A DNA stretch of 64,000 nucleotides from Pseudomonas wadenswilerensis (GTDB lineage: Bacteria; Pseudomonadota; Gammaproteobacteria; Pseudomonadales; Pseudomonadaceae). The stretch is from the NCBI RefSeq assembly GCF_900497695.1, contig NZ_UIDD01000011.1, positions 310,001 to 374,000 of the forward strand, given 5' to 3'. Under the pieces are notes generated by a model. That model was not told where the DNA came from, made no database searches, and saw nothing but the letters and a program-made list of their open reading frames with translations. Both the position numbers and the translations under genes were made by a program. Within the stretch, counting starts at the first letter, position 1, and each line of letters begins with the position of its first letter. Of the stretch, positions 8,189 to 17,281 are shown one piece after another.

Positions 8189-8879
8189 TCTTTCCGAACT
8201 GTCCCAGCTCGCACCGATCTTCCGCGAGCTGTTCAAGGGCTTCCACATCAGCCGCCGCGACCCGGAGCTGTACGCCCAACTGTCGAACTTCCAGGACCAG
8301 TACCGTGGCCTGTTCAAGGCCCTGGGCTTTGAACTGGTGTGCGACACCCGCGGTTTCTACTACTTCGTCCCGGACCTGGCCGCCGCCCAGGTCAACAAGA
8401 CCGCCCAGCGCCTGTCGCTGTTCACCTTCATCCTGGTCGAACACCTGGCCGACCAGGGCCGCGACCCGATGTCGGTCCTCGACGGCGGCAGCCTGGGCCG
8501 CGACGAGCTGCCTTCGCTGCTGGAAAAGTACCGCGACCTGTTCATCCAGGCCGAAGTGCAGACCCCGGACGAGCTGGAAGAGAAGATCATGCGCCGCATG
8601 ACCCAGCTCGGCTTTGCCCACGAAGAGAACGGCATCTACCGCTTCCTGCCGCCGATGCACCGCTTCCTCGACGTCTGCCTGTCGGTCCAGCAGGACCGCG
8701 ACCTGGCCGCCAGCCTGCACAGCGCCCTGCCGCTGCCAACGCCGGTGCTGGTCGAGGAAGAGAGCCCGGAAGAGCTGAACCGTACCGACGACCCACTGGA
8801 CCTCAGCCCGTTCGAAGAAAGCGAAGAAGACGCCTTGGCCCGAGCCATTGCGCAAGAGCAACAGGAGATTGACGCATGA
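8178..8879 (+). CDS. mksE: MksE, small accessory subunit of the MksBEF condensin
   Basis: A 233-residue protein beginning inside the end of mksF (ATG 8178) and ending in an ATGA overlap with mksB, so translation is coupled. The sequence has winged-helix character (for example LFKALGFELVCDTRGFYYF and an EKIMRRMTQLGFAHEENGIYRF block) and an acidic tail (about residues 195-233). MukE/MksE proteins bind the kleisin and regulate loading of the complex on DNA. Identity rests on position and size as much as on motifs. Confidence 0.85.
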   Translation: MHLDLSELSQLAPIFRELFKGFHISRRDPELYAQLSNFQDQYRGLFKALGFELVCDTRGFYYFVPDLAAAQVNKTAQRLSLFTFILVEHLADQGRDPMSVLDGGSLGRDELPSLLEKYRDLFIQAEVQTPDELEEKIMRRMTQLGFAHEENGIYRFLPPMHRFLDVCLSVQQDRDLAASLHSALPLPTPVLVEEESPEELNRTDDPLDLSPFEESEEDALARAIAQEQQEIDA

Positions 8880-11707
8880 GCCAGGAACGCTACGGCATTC
8901 GCCGCTTCGCACTGCTCAACACCGCCGGCTACAGCCTGGGCCTGTTCCCCCTGGAACACCCGCTGTCGGTCTACGGTGCCAACAACCTGGGCAAGAGTGC
9001 CTCGATCAACGCCCTGCAGTTCCCGATCCTGGCGCGCATGTCCGACATGAGCTTCGGCAAATACAGCCTGGAGCAGTCGCGGCGCTTCTACTTTGCCAGC
9101 GACACCAGCTACATCCTCTGCGAGGTCAACCTGCCTCATGGCCCGCACGTGATCGGCGTGGTCGGCCGCGGCCCGGGTGGCGGTTTCGGTCACCAGTTCT
9201 TCGCCTATGCCGGCGAGCTGGACCTGGCCCACTACCAGAAAAACGACACCTGCCTGCGCCAGAAAGAGCTGTTCAGCAACCTCGAGCGCAACGGCCTGAA
9301 AGCCTACGAGCTCAAGCCCGACGAGCTGCGCCGCCTGCTGGTGGGTGGCCATACCTCGATTCCGCTGGACCTGACCCTGATCCCGCTGCGCTCCACCAGC
9401 GAGCAGAGCCTGAAGACCTTCCGCGCCCTGTTCATCAACCTGCTGCACATGCGCGAGATCACCGCGGCCAAGCTCAAGCAGCTGTTCCTCGATGCTTTCG
9501 AGCACAGCCTGCGTTCCGGTAGCGTCGACTACATCGCCGCCTGCGAAGAAGCCTTCCGCGACGTACGGCGCATGGAGCAGGATTACAACTCGCTGGTCGC
9601 CGCCGGCCCGCTGGTCGAGGCCCTGGCCAACGGCGTGGCCCAGCGCGAGATCCTGCGCGGCAAACTGCATCGCCTGTCGCCACTGCTCGACTCGCTGCTC
9701 GGCACCTGGCAGGACTACGCCAGCGCGCGCAAAGAGGAGCTGGTGATCCAGGCCGAACACTACAAGAACGAACAGGACAGCCTGCAGAACGACCAGCGTG
9801 GCGGCACCCAGGAGCTGATGCGCCTGGAGCGCGAGATCACTGGCGTGCAGCGCTGGCTTGGCGAGCTGTCGGTGCTCAAGCACCGCTTCGCCCTGGTCGA
9901 TGACGTCAAGGTCCTGGAACAGCAACTGCTGGCCGCCAAGGACGCCCACGACGAACTGGCCGGCGCCCTGGCGCAGTCGCGCCAGTTCAGTGCCGAAGAC
10001 CTCGAAGAGCGTCTGCGCGAGCTGGAAAAACGCCTCAAGTCGGTCAAGCAGCAGCTCGATCATGCCGACAACAACAGCTATGCACGCCTGCGTGAAGAGT
10101 TCTCGCAGCAGGACGTCGAGCGCCTGATGCGCCTGTTCAACGGTGCGCTGTTCAGCCTGCCGCTGGGCGAGCGCGGCATCGAGCTGGACGACAGCGATGT
10201 CTGGGTCAAATCCCTGGAAGCGGTGCTCGACGGCTTCAAGGGCGAGCGTTTCGAAGCCCCGGGCCTGTCCATTGACCTCTCCCACATCGAACCACCAGCG
10301 CTGCAGGCCCTGGCCGACCGCGCCGCCCTGCGCGACCAGAAGGAACGCCTGGAGAAAGAGCTCAAGCAGCTCAAGACCCAACAGGCCGTAGCCGCTGACC
10401 GCGCCGCGAGCAAGACCCAGACCGAAGCCCTGTACCAGCAGGTACTGGATGCGCAAAAGGCTCTGGAAGACTTCCGCCGCACCCAGACCTTGTCCGCCGA
10501 AGAAGGTGACAAACTGGAACAGCTGGCGCAGATGGAAGCCGCCCAGGACGAACTCAAACGCTCCAGCGACGCCTTCACCGAACGCGTCCAGCAACTGTCG
10601 GCCAAGCTGCAACTGGTCGGCCGCCAGATCGCCGACATGGAAGCCAAGCAGCGCACCCTCGACGACGCCCTGCGCCGCCGCCAGCTGCTGCCTGCCGACC
10701 TGCCGTTCGGTACGCCGTTCATGGAGCCGGTCGACGACAGCATGGACAACCTGCTGCCGCTGCTCAACGACTACCAGGACAGCTGGCAGGGCCTGCTGCG
10801 GGTCGATGGCCAGATCGAAGCGCTGTATGCCCAGGTACGCCTCAAAGGCGTGGCCAAGTTCGACAGCGAAGACGACATGGAGCGCCGTCTGCAGTTGCTG
10901 ATCAACGCCTACTCGCACCGCACCGAAGAAGCCCTGACCCTGGGCAAGGCGCGCCGCGCCGCGGTTACCGACATCGCCCGGACCCTGCGCAACATCCGCA
11001 GCGACTACGACAGCCTCGAGCACCAGCTGGCGCTGTTCAACCGCGAGATCAACAAGCGCCAGGTTTCCAACCTGCAGAGCTTTCGCATCGTCCTGGCGCC
11101 GAACAAGGAAGCGCTCAAGCACATCGACCAGATCATCCACAGCGCCGGCCAGTACGAGGAAGGCGAGACCCTGTCGGTGTTCGACCTGAGCCAGAGCGCC
11201 GAGCAGGACAACAAGAACGAAGAGGCCAAGGAGTACCTGGCGCGGCTGGTGGCAGCCAACCACAACCAGCTGGGCCTGAAGGATCTGTTCGAACTGGCCT
11301 TCGAGATCACCAAGGTCGGTGGCCAGCCGGTGATCCACACCGACATCGACGGTGCGGCGTCCAACGGCACCACCATGACCATCAAGGCGCTGACCAACAT
11401 GTATTTGTTGCTGCACCTGATGGACCGCGACCTGGCCGGCCGCGTACGCCTGCCGTACTACCTGGACGAGGCGGCCGACATCGACGAACGCAACCAGGCA
11501 GCGCTGCTGGAAACCAGCTTGCAGCTGGGCTTCGTACCGATTCTGGCGAGCGTGAAGCCGCAGGTTTCGGCGCATGTCGCCATCGACCTGGAAGGCGGCA
11601 GTGGGCCGAACGGGATCTACATTGACGAGGCCGACTGGAAGTACATCAGCCGCCGTGATGTGGAGAAGGCGGTGGTGCGGGAAGAAGAGGAAGAAGCTTC
11701 GGTCTGA
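8876..11707 (+). CDS. mksB: MksB, SMC-like ATPase of the MksBEF condensin
   Basis: The 943-residue protein has a Walker A motif GANNLGKS at residues 34-41, long coiled-coil arms (about 240-400 and 460-720, rich in E, K, Q and L heptads) around a central hinge, and a C-terminal head with a signature-like SNGTT and Walker B LDEA at 863-866. This is the layout of the short MukB/MksB branch of SMC proteins. It is the ATP-driven core that compacts or extrudes DNA. No TOPRIM nuclease gene (mksG/jetD) follows; a REP pair and the converging creA come next, so this is the three-gene form rather than a Wadjet defence island. Confidence 0.9.
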   Translation: MSQERYGIRRFALLNTAGYSLGLFPLEHPLSVYGANNLGKSASINALQFPILARMSDMSFGKYSLEQSRRFYFASDTSYILCEVNLPHGPHVIGVVGRGPGGGFGHQFFAYAGELDLAHYQKNDTCLRQKELFSNLERNGLKAYELKPDELRRLLVGGHTSIPLDLTLIPLRSTSEQSLKTFRALFINLLHMREITAAKLKQLFLDAFEHSLRSGSVDYIAACEEAFRDVRRMEQDYNSLVAAGPLVEALANGVAQREILRGKLHRLSPLLDSLLGTWQDYASARKEELVIQAEHYKNEQDSLQNDQRGGTQELMRLEREITGVQRWLGELSVLKHRFALVDDVKVLEQQLLAAKDAHDELAGALAQSRQFSAEDLEERLRELEKRLKSVKQQLDHADNNSYARLREEFSQQDVERLMRLFNGALFSLPLGERGIELDDSDVWVKSLEAVLDGFKGERFEAPGLSIDLSHIEPPALQALADRAALRDQKERLEKELKQLKTQQAVAADRAASKTQTEALYQQVLDAQKALEDFRRTQTLSAEEGDKLEQLAQMEAAQDELKRSSDAFTERVQQLSAKLQLVGRQIADMEAKQRTLDDALRRRQLLPADLPFGTPFMEPVDDSMDNLLPLLNDYQDSWQGLLRVDGQIEALYAQVRLKGVAKFDSEDDMERRLQLLINAYSHRTEEALTLGKARRAAVTDIARTLRNIRSDYDSLEHQLALFNREINKRQVSNLQSFRIVLAPNKEALKHIDQIIHSAGQYEEGETLSVFDLSQSAEQDNKNEEAKEYLARLVAANHNQLGLKDLFELAFEITKVGGQPVIHTDIDGAASNGTTMTIKALTNMYLLLHLMDRDLAGRVRLPYYLDEAADIDERNQAALLETSLQLGFVPILASVKPQVSAHVAIDLEGGSGPNGIYIDEADWKYISRRDVEKAVVREEEEEASV

Positions 11708-11734
11708 GGCCTCTTTTGGGGGCCTTTCAGGCCC

Positions 11735-11802
11735 CATCGCCGGCAAGGCCGGCTCCCACAGGGATCACGGTGGTCCTTGTGGGAGCTGGCTTGCCAGCAA
11801 TG
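11735..11802. repeat. REP pair (REPIN) between mksB and creA
   Basis: Left half CATCGCCGGCAAGGCCGG and right half GAGCTGGCTTGCCAGCAATG are in inverted orientation around an about 15-base centre. It lies between convergent genes and the two halves are not identical in type. Confidence 0.85.
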
Positions 11803-11816
11803 CATTCAACTCGGTT

Positions 11817-12272
11817 TTACTGAGCCCACGGCAAGATCGGAATCGCCGTTACCGCGTTCTGCGGACTGCCTTCGATCACACGATCCGAGTACACCAGATA
11901 GACCAGGGTATTGCGCTTCTTGTCGAGAAAGCGCACCACCTGCATGGTCTTGAACACCAGCGAGGTGCGCTCCTTGAACACCTCGTCGCCGTCCTTGAGC
12001 TGTTCCTTGAAGCGAATCGGCCCGACCTGACGGCAGGCGATCGACGCTTCGGCACGGTCTTCAGCCAGGCCCAGGCCGCCTTTCAAACCGCCGGTCTTGG
12101 CCCGCGACAGGTAGCAGGTCACGCCTTCCACCTTCGGATCATCAAACGCTTCGACGACGATGCGGTCATTCGGCCCGACGATCTTGAACACCGTCGATAC
12201 CTGGCCAATCTCCTCGGCCGACGCCAGTACCGGCAATGCCAGCAGCGCCGCTGCAACTATCCCTTTGAACAC
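11817..12272 (-). CDS. creA: CreA family periplasmic protein
   Basis: A 151-residue protein with a signal peptide (FKGIVAAALLALPVLASA, cleaved before EEIGQ) and the CreA-family core: GPNDRIVVEAFDDPKVEGVTCYLSRAKTGG near residues 32-62, and two cysteines (TCYL, IACRQ). The function of CreA is unknown. The start is a GTG at 12272 placed behind GAGGAAAT. Only 10 bp separate it from proB, so it is probably the last gene of the proB transcript. Confidence 0.9.
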   Translation of the reverse strand: MFKGIVAAALLALPVLASAEEIGQVSTVFKIVGPNDRIVVEAFDDPKVEGVTCYLSRAKTGGLKGGLGLAEDRAEASIACRQVGPIRFKEQLKDGDEVFKERTSLVFKTMQVVRFLDKKRNTLVYLVYSDRVIEGSPQNAVTAIPILPWAQ

Positions 12273-12282
12273 ACGTATTTCC

Positions 12283-13401
12283 TCAGACCAGAATCAGGTT
12301 GTCGCGGTGCACCAGCTCCGGCTCGGCGATATAGCCCAGCAGGGTCTCGATCGCGTCCGATGGCTGGCCAATGATTTTCTGTGCTTCCAGGGCGCTGTAG
12401 TTGGCCAGGCCCCGGGCGACTTCAAGGCCATCCGGGCCGACGCAGACCACCATCTCGCCACGGCGAAAGCTGCCCTGCACGGTCTTGACGCCCACCGGCA
12501 ACAGGCTCTTGTTGTCCTTGCGCAACGCCTTCACCGCACCCTCGTCGAGCACCAGGGTGCCACGGGTCTGCAGGTGCCCGGCCAGCCACTGCTTGCGCGC
12601 GGCGAGCATGCCGCGCTCGGGCGACAGCAGGGTGCCCAGGCGCTCCCCAGCCTTGAGCCGGTCAAGCACGCGCTCCAGGCGACCACCAACGATGATCGTG
12701 TGAGCACCGGAACGCGCCGCCAGGCGCGCTGCACGCAGCTTGGTCTGCATGCCGCCACGGCCCAGGGCGCCGCCGGTACCACCGGCAACTGCGTCGAGGC
12801 CCGGATCGTCGGCGCGGGCTTCGTAGATGAGCTGCGCGTCGGGGTTGTTGCGCGGGTCGGCATCGAACATGCCGTCGCGGTCGGTAAGGATCACCAGCAG
12901 GTCGGCTTCCACCAGGTTGGCCACCAGCGCCGCCAGGGTGTCGTTGTCGCCGAAGCGGATCTCGTCGGTGACCACCGTGTCGTTCTCGTTGATCACCGGC
13001 ACCACACCCAGCTCCACCAGGGTGCGCAGGGTACTGCGGGCGTTGAGGTAGCGCTTGCGGTCAGACAGGTCGTCGTGGGTCAGAAGGATTTGCGCGGTAT
13101 GCCGGCCATGCTCGGCAAAGCTCGACTCCCAGGCCTGCACCAGGCCCATCTGGCCGATCGAAGCCGCCGCCTGCAGCTCATTCATCGCACTCGGTCGCTT
13201 GGCCCAGCCCAAACGGCTCATCCCGGCGGCAACCGCCCCGGACGACACCAGCACCAGTTCGACACCTGCCTCATGCAACGCCACCATCTGCTCGACCCAG
13301 ACACCCATGGCCGCGCGATCCAGGCCCTTGCCATCTGCTGTCAGCAGGGCACTGCCGATTTTCACGACCCAGCGCTGCGCACCCGTCACCTTGCTCCGCA
13401 T
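12283..13401 (-). CDS. proB: Glutamate 5-kinase ProB
   Basis: A 372-residue protein with an amino-acid kinase domain (about 1-255: WVVKIGSALLT near the start, LVSSGAVAAG, NENDTV, ILTDRDGMF and GTGGALGRGGMQTKL) and a C-terminal PUA domain (about 275-355). It phosphorylates glutamate to gamma-glutamyl phosphate, the first and feedback-inhibited step of proline synthesis. It follows obgE on the same strand, with a terminator hairpin between them, and is followed by creA after 10 bp. Confidence 0.97.
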   Translation of the reverse strand: MRSKVTGAQRWVVKIGSALLTADGKGLDRAAMGVWVEQMVALHEAGVELVLVSSGAVAAGMSRLGWAKRPSAMNELQAAASIGQMGLVQAWESSFAEHGRHTAQILLTHDDLSDRKRYLNARSTLRTLVELGVVPVINENDTVVTDEIRFGDNDTLAALVANLVEADLLVILTDRDGMFDADPRNNPDAQLIYEARADDPGLDAVAGGTGGALGRGGMQTKLRAARLAARSGAHTIIVGGRLERVLDRLKAGERLGTLLSPERGMLAARKQWLAGHLQTRGTLVLDEGAVKALRKDNKSLLPVGVKTVQGSFRRGEMVVCVGPDGLEVARGLANYSALEAQKIIGQPSDAIETLLGYIAEPELVHRDNLILV

Positions 13402-13433
13402 CTTCTTCCAACCTATTCAGATCTTTAGATACC

Positions 13434-13461
13434 AAAACGCCGCTCCTGAGAGCGGCGTTTA
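13434..13461 (-). terminator. Terminator between obgE and proB
   Basis: A perfect 11-bp inverted repeat (AAACGCCGCTC at 13435-13445 and GAGCGGCGTTT at 13450-13460) with the loop CTGA. On the minus strand it ends in TTTTGG, so it would stop most transcription from obgE before proB. Confidence 0.8.
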
Positions 13462-13476
13462 GTGTACTGCAACGAA

Positions 13477-14700
13477 TCAGTCGCGCACGTAAATGATTTC
13501 CGGGCCGTCTTCGTCGTCCTCATCATCCCAGTCGTCATCGTCGTCGCCGATGTCGTGCACGCTCTTGACGCCGCTGCGGCGCAGGGCGCGGGCGTCGTCC
13601 AGGGCCTGCAGCTGGGCACGGGCTTCGTCTTCGATGCGCTGATCCAGGTCAGCCAGTTCTTCGGCGTAGGCCGGGTCGTTGGCCAGGCGGTCGGCGCGAT
13701 CTTCGAGGTAGCGCATGATGTCGCGGCTGAGCTGCTCGGTACCCTGCTTGGAGATGGCCGAGATCACATAAACCGGACCTTCCCACTGCAGACGCTCGAC
13801 CACTTCCTTGACCCGCTCGTCACGCTCGTCGTCCATCAGCATGTCAGTCTTGTTCAGCACCAGCCAGCGGTCACGCTCGGCCAGCGACGGGCTGAACTGG
13901 GTCAGCTCGTTGACAATGACTTCGGCGGCATCGGCGCTGCTGCTCTCATCCAGCGGCGCAAGGTCGACGAGGTGCAGCAGCAGGCGGGTACGCGCCAGGT
14001 GCTTGAGGAAGCGGATACCCAGGCCGGCACCGTCGGAGGCGCCTTCGATCAGGCCGGGAATGTCGGCGATGACGAAGCTCTTCCAGCGGTCGACACTGAC
14101 CACACCCAGGTTCGGCACCAGGGTGGTGAACGGGTAGTCGGCGACTTTCGGCTTGGCGGCCGATACCGAGCGGATGAAGGTGCTCTTGCCGGCGTTTGGC
14201 AAGCCCAGCAGGCCGACGTCAGCCAGTACTTTCATTTCCAGCTTCAGATCACGCTGCTCACCCGGTTTGCCCGGGGTGGTCTGGCGTGGCGCACGGTTGG
14301 TACTGGATTTGAAACGGGTGTTGCCCAGGCCGTGCCAGCCGCCCTGGACCACCATCAGCTTCTGGCCTGGCTTGACCAGGTCGCCGATGACTTCCTGGGT
14401 GGCCGAGTCGATCACCGTGGTGCCGACCGGCACGCGCAGGATCAGGTCGTCGCCCTTCTTGCCGGTGCAGTCGGTGCTGCCGCCGTTGGAGCCGCGCTGG
14501 GCCTCGAAATGACGGGTGTAACGGTAATCGACCAGGGTGTTGAGGTTGTCGTCGGCAACCATGTACACGGAGCCGCCGTCGCCACCGTCACCGCCGTTGG
14601 GACCACCGTTCTCGATGAATTTTTCGCGGCGGAAGCTCATGCAACCGTTACCGCCATCACCGGCTTTGACCCGGATCGATACTTCGTCAACAAACTTCAT
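13477..14700 (-). CDS. obgE: Obg-family GTPase ObgE (CgtA)
   Basis: A 407-residue protein with the glycine-rich Obg fold (residues 1-158, including GDGGNGCMSFRREK and GGDGGDGGSVY), a G domain (about 160-335 with G1 GLPNAGKST, switch DIPGLIEGA and G4 NKTD) and a very acidic C-terminal tail (DDDDDWDDEDDEDG). Obg binds the 50S subunit and couples ribosome maturation to growth and stringent control. It follows rplU-rpmA in the universal order, with a terminator between rpmA and obgE. Confidence 0.97.
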   Translation of the reverse strand: MKFVDEVSIRVKAGDGGNGCMSFRREKFIENGGPNGGDGGDGGSVYMVADDNLNTLVDYRYTRHFEAQRGSNGGSTDCTGKKGDDLILRVPVGTTVIDSATQEVIGDLVKPGQKLMVVQGGWHGLGNTRFKSSTNRAPRQTTPGKPGEQRDLKLEMKVLADVGLLGLPNAGKSTFIRSVSAAKPKVADYPFTTLVPNLGVVSVDRWKSFVIADIPGLIEGASDGAGLGIRFLKHLARTRLLLHLVDLAPLDESSSADAAEVIVNELTQFSPSLAERDRWLVLNKTDMLMDDERDERVKEVVERLQWEGPVYVISAISKQGTEQLSRDIMRYLEDRADRLANDPAYAEELADLDQRIEDEARAQLQALDDARALRRSGVKSVHDIGDDDDDWDDEDDEDGPEIIYVRD

Positions 14701-14848
14701 AAAAACCGCCTCTCGTCAGCTGGACGAGCTGAGTGACACAAAGACATAAGGCTCTTGCAAAAGTGAGCGCGGCGGCCCCGTCACGACAGTAACAACCCAC
14801 GCCGGCAGCCCATACAAACAGCTTTGCAAGAGACTCACCCCACAAACG

Positions 14849-14878
14849 AAAAAGCCCCGTCGCGAGACAGGGCTTTTC
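14849..14878 (-). terminator. Terminator after rplU-rpmA
   Basis: The inverted repeat AAAGCCC/GGGCTTT (14851-14857 and 14870-14876) ends in TTTTTCGTTT on the minus strand just downstream of rpmA. It isolates the ribosomal-protein transcript from obgE. Confidence 0.8.
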
Positions 14879-14892
14879 CAGCGTTCGCGCGA

Positions 14893-15150
14893 TTACTCGG
14901 CGACAACGCTCACGTAACGACGACCGAAGGCGCCTTTTACTTCGAACTTGATCTTACCCGCGATCTTGGCGAACAGGGTGTGATCCTTGCCCATGCCAAC
15001 GCCGTAGCCAGCGTGGAATTGGGTGCCGCGCTGACGCACGATGATGTTGCCAGGAATGATAGCCTGGCCGCCATACATCTTCACGCCAAGGCGTTTGGCT
15101 TCTGAGTCGCGACCGTTACGGGTACTACCACCAGCTTTTTTGTGTGCCAT
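14893..15150 (-). CDS. rpmA: 50S ribosomal protein L27
   Basis: An 85-residue basic protein beginning MAHKKAGGSTRNGRDSEAKR, the characteristic L27 N terminus that reaches the peptidyl-transferase centre, and containing GNIIVRQRGTQFH. It is full length and 31 bp downstream of rplU in the usual operon. Confidence 0.98.
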   Translation of the reverse strand: MAHKKAGGSTRNGRDSEAKRLGVKMYGGQAIIPGNIIVRQRGTQFHAGYGVGMGKDHTLFAKIAGKIKFEVKGAFGRRYVSVVAE

Positions 15151-15181
15151 GGTTCAATTCTCCAGAAATGGATTCAGGCGA

Positions 15182-15493
15182 TTACGCCGAAATACCGGTG
15201 ATCTTGATTTCGGTGAACCACTGGCGGTGGCCCATACGCTTCATGTGGTGCTTACGGCGGCGGAACTTGATGATGCGAACTTTGTCGTGACGACCTTGGG
15301 AGATCACTTCAGCGACAACCTTGGCACCAGCAACGACTGGAGCGCCGATGTTCACGTCGTCGCCATTGGCAACCAACAGAACGCGGTCGAAAGTCACGGA
15401 TTCGCCAGTGGCGATTTCCAGTTTTTCGATTTTCAGGTATTCACCTTCGGCGACTTTGTACTGCTTGCCACCGGTAACAATTACTGCGTACAT
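15182..15493 (-). CDS. rplU: 50S ribosomal protein L21
   Basis: A 103-residue protein beginning MYAVIVTGGKQYKVAEGEYL and ending in the basic KFRRRKHHMKRMGHRQ block of L21. The start at 15493 is the family start; the longer open frame upstream is not L21-like. It is first gene of rplU-rpmA and divergent from ispB, as in most gammaproteobacteria. Confidence 0.98.
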   Translation of the reverse strand: MYAVIVTGGKQYKVAEGEYLKIEKLEIATGESVTFDRVLLVANGDDVNIGAPVVAGAKVVAEVISQGRHDKVRIIKFRRRKHHMKRMGHRQWFTEIKITGISA

Positions 15494-15745
15494 GGGTATT
15501 TCTCCGATAATCCTGCTCACCCAGCTCTTTATAGGAAGAGTATTGGCTGGCATGGCTGCATAGGGCTGGAACGGCCCAGTGCAATTGCGTAAGGCAGGTG
15601 CTGCCCAGGAAGTTCAGGGTGCGCGATTGTACGCAAGCCCCGCTTTGCTTGCAAGTCCCACCCCCGGCCCGCAGGCAGCGCGCCTTGACACGCCGGGACC
15701 CGCGACCTAGCATGCCGCGCAACCTTTATGGAGCACCTGTGGCCG

Positions 15746-16714
15746 ATGCAACCCCAAGCTTTCTACCGTGCGGTAGCGGACGACTTCAGCGCCGTTGACG
15801 AGATCATCAAGAAACAGCTGACTTCGCGTGTACCGCTGGTATCGAAAATCGGCGACTACATTACCTCGGCCGGCGGCAAGCGCCTGCGCCCGCTGCTGGT
15901 ACTGCTGTGCGGCAAGGCCCTGGGCCGCGAAGGCGACGACCTGCGCCTGCTGGCCGCCACCATCGAGTTCCTGCACACCGCCACCCTGCTGCATGACGAC
16001 GTCGTCGACATGTCCGGCATGCGCCGTGGCCGCTCGACCGCCAACGCCCTGTGGGGCAACGCGCCGAGCGTGCTGGTCGGTGACTTCCTGTACTCGCGCT
16101 CGTTCGAGATGATGGTCGAACTGGGCTCGATGCCGGTCATGCAGATTCTCTCCAAGGCCACCCGGGTGATCGCTGAAGGCGAAGTCCTGCAACTGTCCAA
16201 GGTCCGCGACGCCAGCACCACCGAAGAAGTCTACATGGACGTCATCCGCGGCAAGACCGCGATGCTGTTCGAGGCTTCGACCCACAGCGCCGCGGCCCTG
16301 GCCCAGGCCTCCGAGGAGCAGAGCGAAGCCCTGCGCACCTTCGGTGACCACCTGGGCGTGGCCTTCCAGCTGGTCGACGACCTGCTCGACTACAAGGGCG
16401 ACGCGCAGACCCTGGGCAAGAACGTCGGTGACGACCTGGCCGAAGGCAAGCCGACCCTGCCGCTGATCTACACCATGCGCGAAGGCACCGCCGAACAGGC
16501 CGCGCTGGTACGTCAGGCGATCCAGAAAGGCGGCATCGAAGACCTCGAGAGCATCCGCGCAGCCGTTGAGGCGTCCGGTTCGCTGGACTACACCGCCAAG
16601 CTGGCCCGCGACTACGTGGCCCGCGCCATCGCCTGCCTGGACGTGCTGCCAGCCAGCGAGTACCGCGATGCGCTGGTCGAGCTCAGCGAATTCGCCGTCG
16701 CCCGCACGCACTGA
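15746..16714 (+). CDS. ispB: Octaprenyl diphosphate synthase IspB
   Basis: A 322-residue trans-polyprenyl synthase with first aspartate-rich motif DDVVD (in LLHDDVVDMSGMRRG) and second motif DDLLD (in FQLVDDLLDYKG). It makes the polyprenyl tail of ubiquinone by adding isopentenyl units. The ATG at 15746 (MQPQAFYRAVADDF) matches the family start and lies 12 nt behind GGAG; an in-frame ATG at 15728 has no ribosome site. It diverges from rplU across a 252-bp region holding both promoters. Confidence 0.95.
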   Translation: MQPQAFYRAVADDFSAVDEIIKKQLTSRVPLVSKIGDYITSAGGKRLRPLLVLLCGKALGREGDDLRLLAATIEFLHTATLLHDDVVDMSGMRRGRSTANALWGNAPSVLVGDFLYSRSFEMMVELGSMPVMQILSKATRVIAEGEVLQLSKVRDASTTEEVYMDVIRGKTAMLFEASTHSAAALAQASEEQSEALRTFGDHLGVAFQLVDDLLDYKGDAQTLGKNVGDDLAEGKPTLPLIYTMREGTAEQAALVRQAIQKGGIEDLESIRAAVEASGSLDYTAKLARDYVARAIACLDVLPASEYRDALVELSEFAVARTH

Positions 16715-16814
16715 TCCCCTGCTCCGGCCCATCGCTCGATGGGCCCGATTAGCCTCAGACGGTCAAAACCCTATACAATGTAGGTTTTGTACCTGTACGT
16801 CTTGAGGAACCTTA

Positions 16815-17156
16815 GTGAGCACTTTGCCACCCTGCCCCAAATGCAACTCCGAATACACCTACGAAGACGGCGCCCAGCTGATCTGCCCCGAGTGCGCCCA
16901 CGAGTGGTCGGCTGCCGGTGAAGCCGAAGCGGCCAGCGACGAAACGGTGAAAAAGGATGCAGTGGGCAACGTCCTGCAGGACGGCGACACCATCACCGTG
17001 ATCAAGGACCTCAAGGTCAAGGGCACCTCGCTGGTGGTCAAGGTCGGCACCAAGGTCAAGAACATCCGCCTGTGCGATGGCGACCACGATATCGACTGCA
17101 AGATCGACGGCATCGGCCCGATGAAGCTGAAATCGGAATTCGTCCGCAAGGTCTGA
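16815..17156 (+). CDS. yjdM: YjdM/PhnA family zinc-ribbon protein
   Basis: The 113-residue protein has an N-terminal zinc ribbon (CPKCNSEYTY...LICPECAHEW, four cysteines in about the first 35 residues) and the PhnA C-terminal domain (GDTITVIKDLKVKG...VKNIRL...CKIDGIGPMKLKSEFVRKV). It was historically linked to alkylphosphonate use, but its biochemical role is not established. The start is GTG at 16815, 6 bases behind GAGGA. The 100-bp gap before it holds a GGCCCATCG/CGATGGGCC hairpin without a clear T run, possibly a weak ispB terminator. Confidence 0.93.
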   Translation: MSTLPPCPKCNSEYTYEDGAQLICPECAHEWSAAGEAEAASDETVKKDAVGNVLQDGDTITVIKDLKVKGTSLVVKVGTKVKNIRLCDGDHDIDCKIDGIGPMKLKSEFVRKV

Positions 17157-17236
17157 TTCTGGTGGGTTTCGGGGCCGCCCTGCGGCCTCGACAGCCCACA
17201 GCCGGGAAAAAACCGCCAATAGGCACTTGCTATTTT

Positions 17237-17255
17237 GATAATAAGAATTATTCTC
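17237..17255. promoter_or_regulatory. Fur box upstream of the 82-aa gene
   Basis: GATAATAAGAATTATTCTC matches the 19-bp Fur consensus GATAATGATAATCATTATC at 15 of 19 positions by my count. It lies 26 bp before the start codon, overlapping the expected promoter, so iron-dependent repression is predicted. Confidence 0.85.
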
Positions 17256-17281
17256 ATTGAACGCTTTCAAGGAGAATAGCC

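Noticed and set aside
6911..11707. Wadjet-type plasmid-defence island
   Set aside because: The nuclease gene is absent and the surroundings are core genes in a conserved order, so a defence island is not supported.
8636..11746. 1036-codon open frame on the minus strand opposite mksB
   Set aside because: It lies antisense to a gene with intact ATPase motifs. Its protein is Gln/Val/Leu-rich without domains, a product of strong GC bias at third positions.
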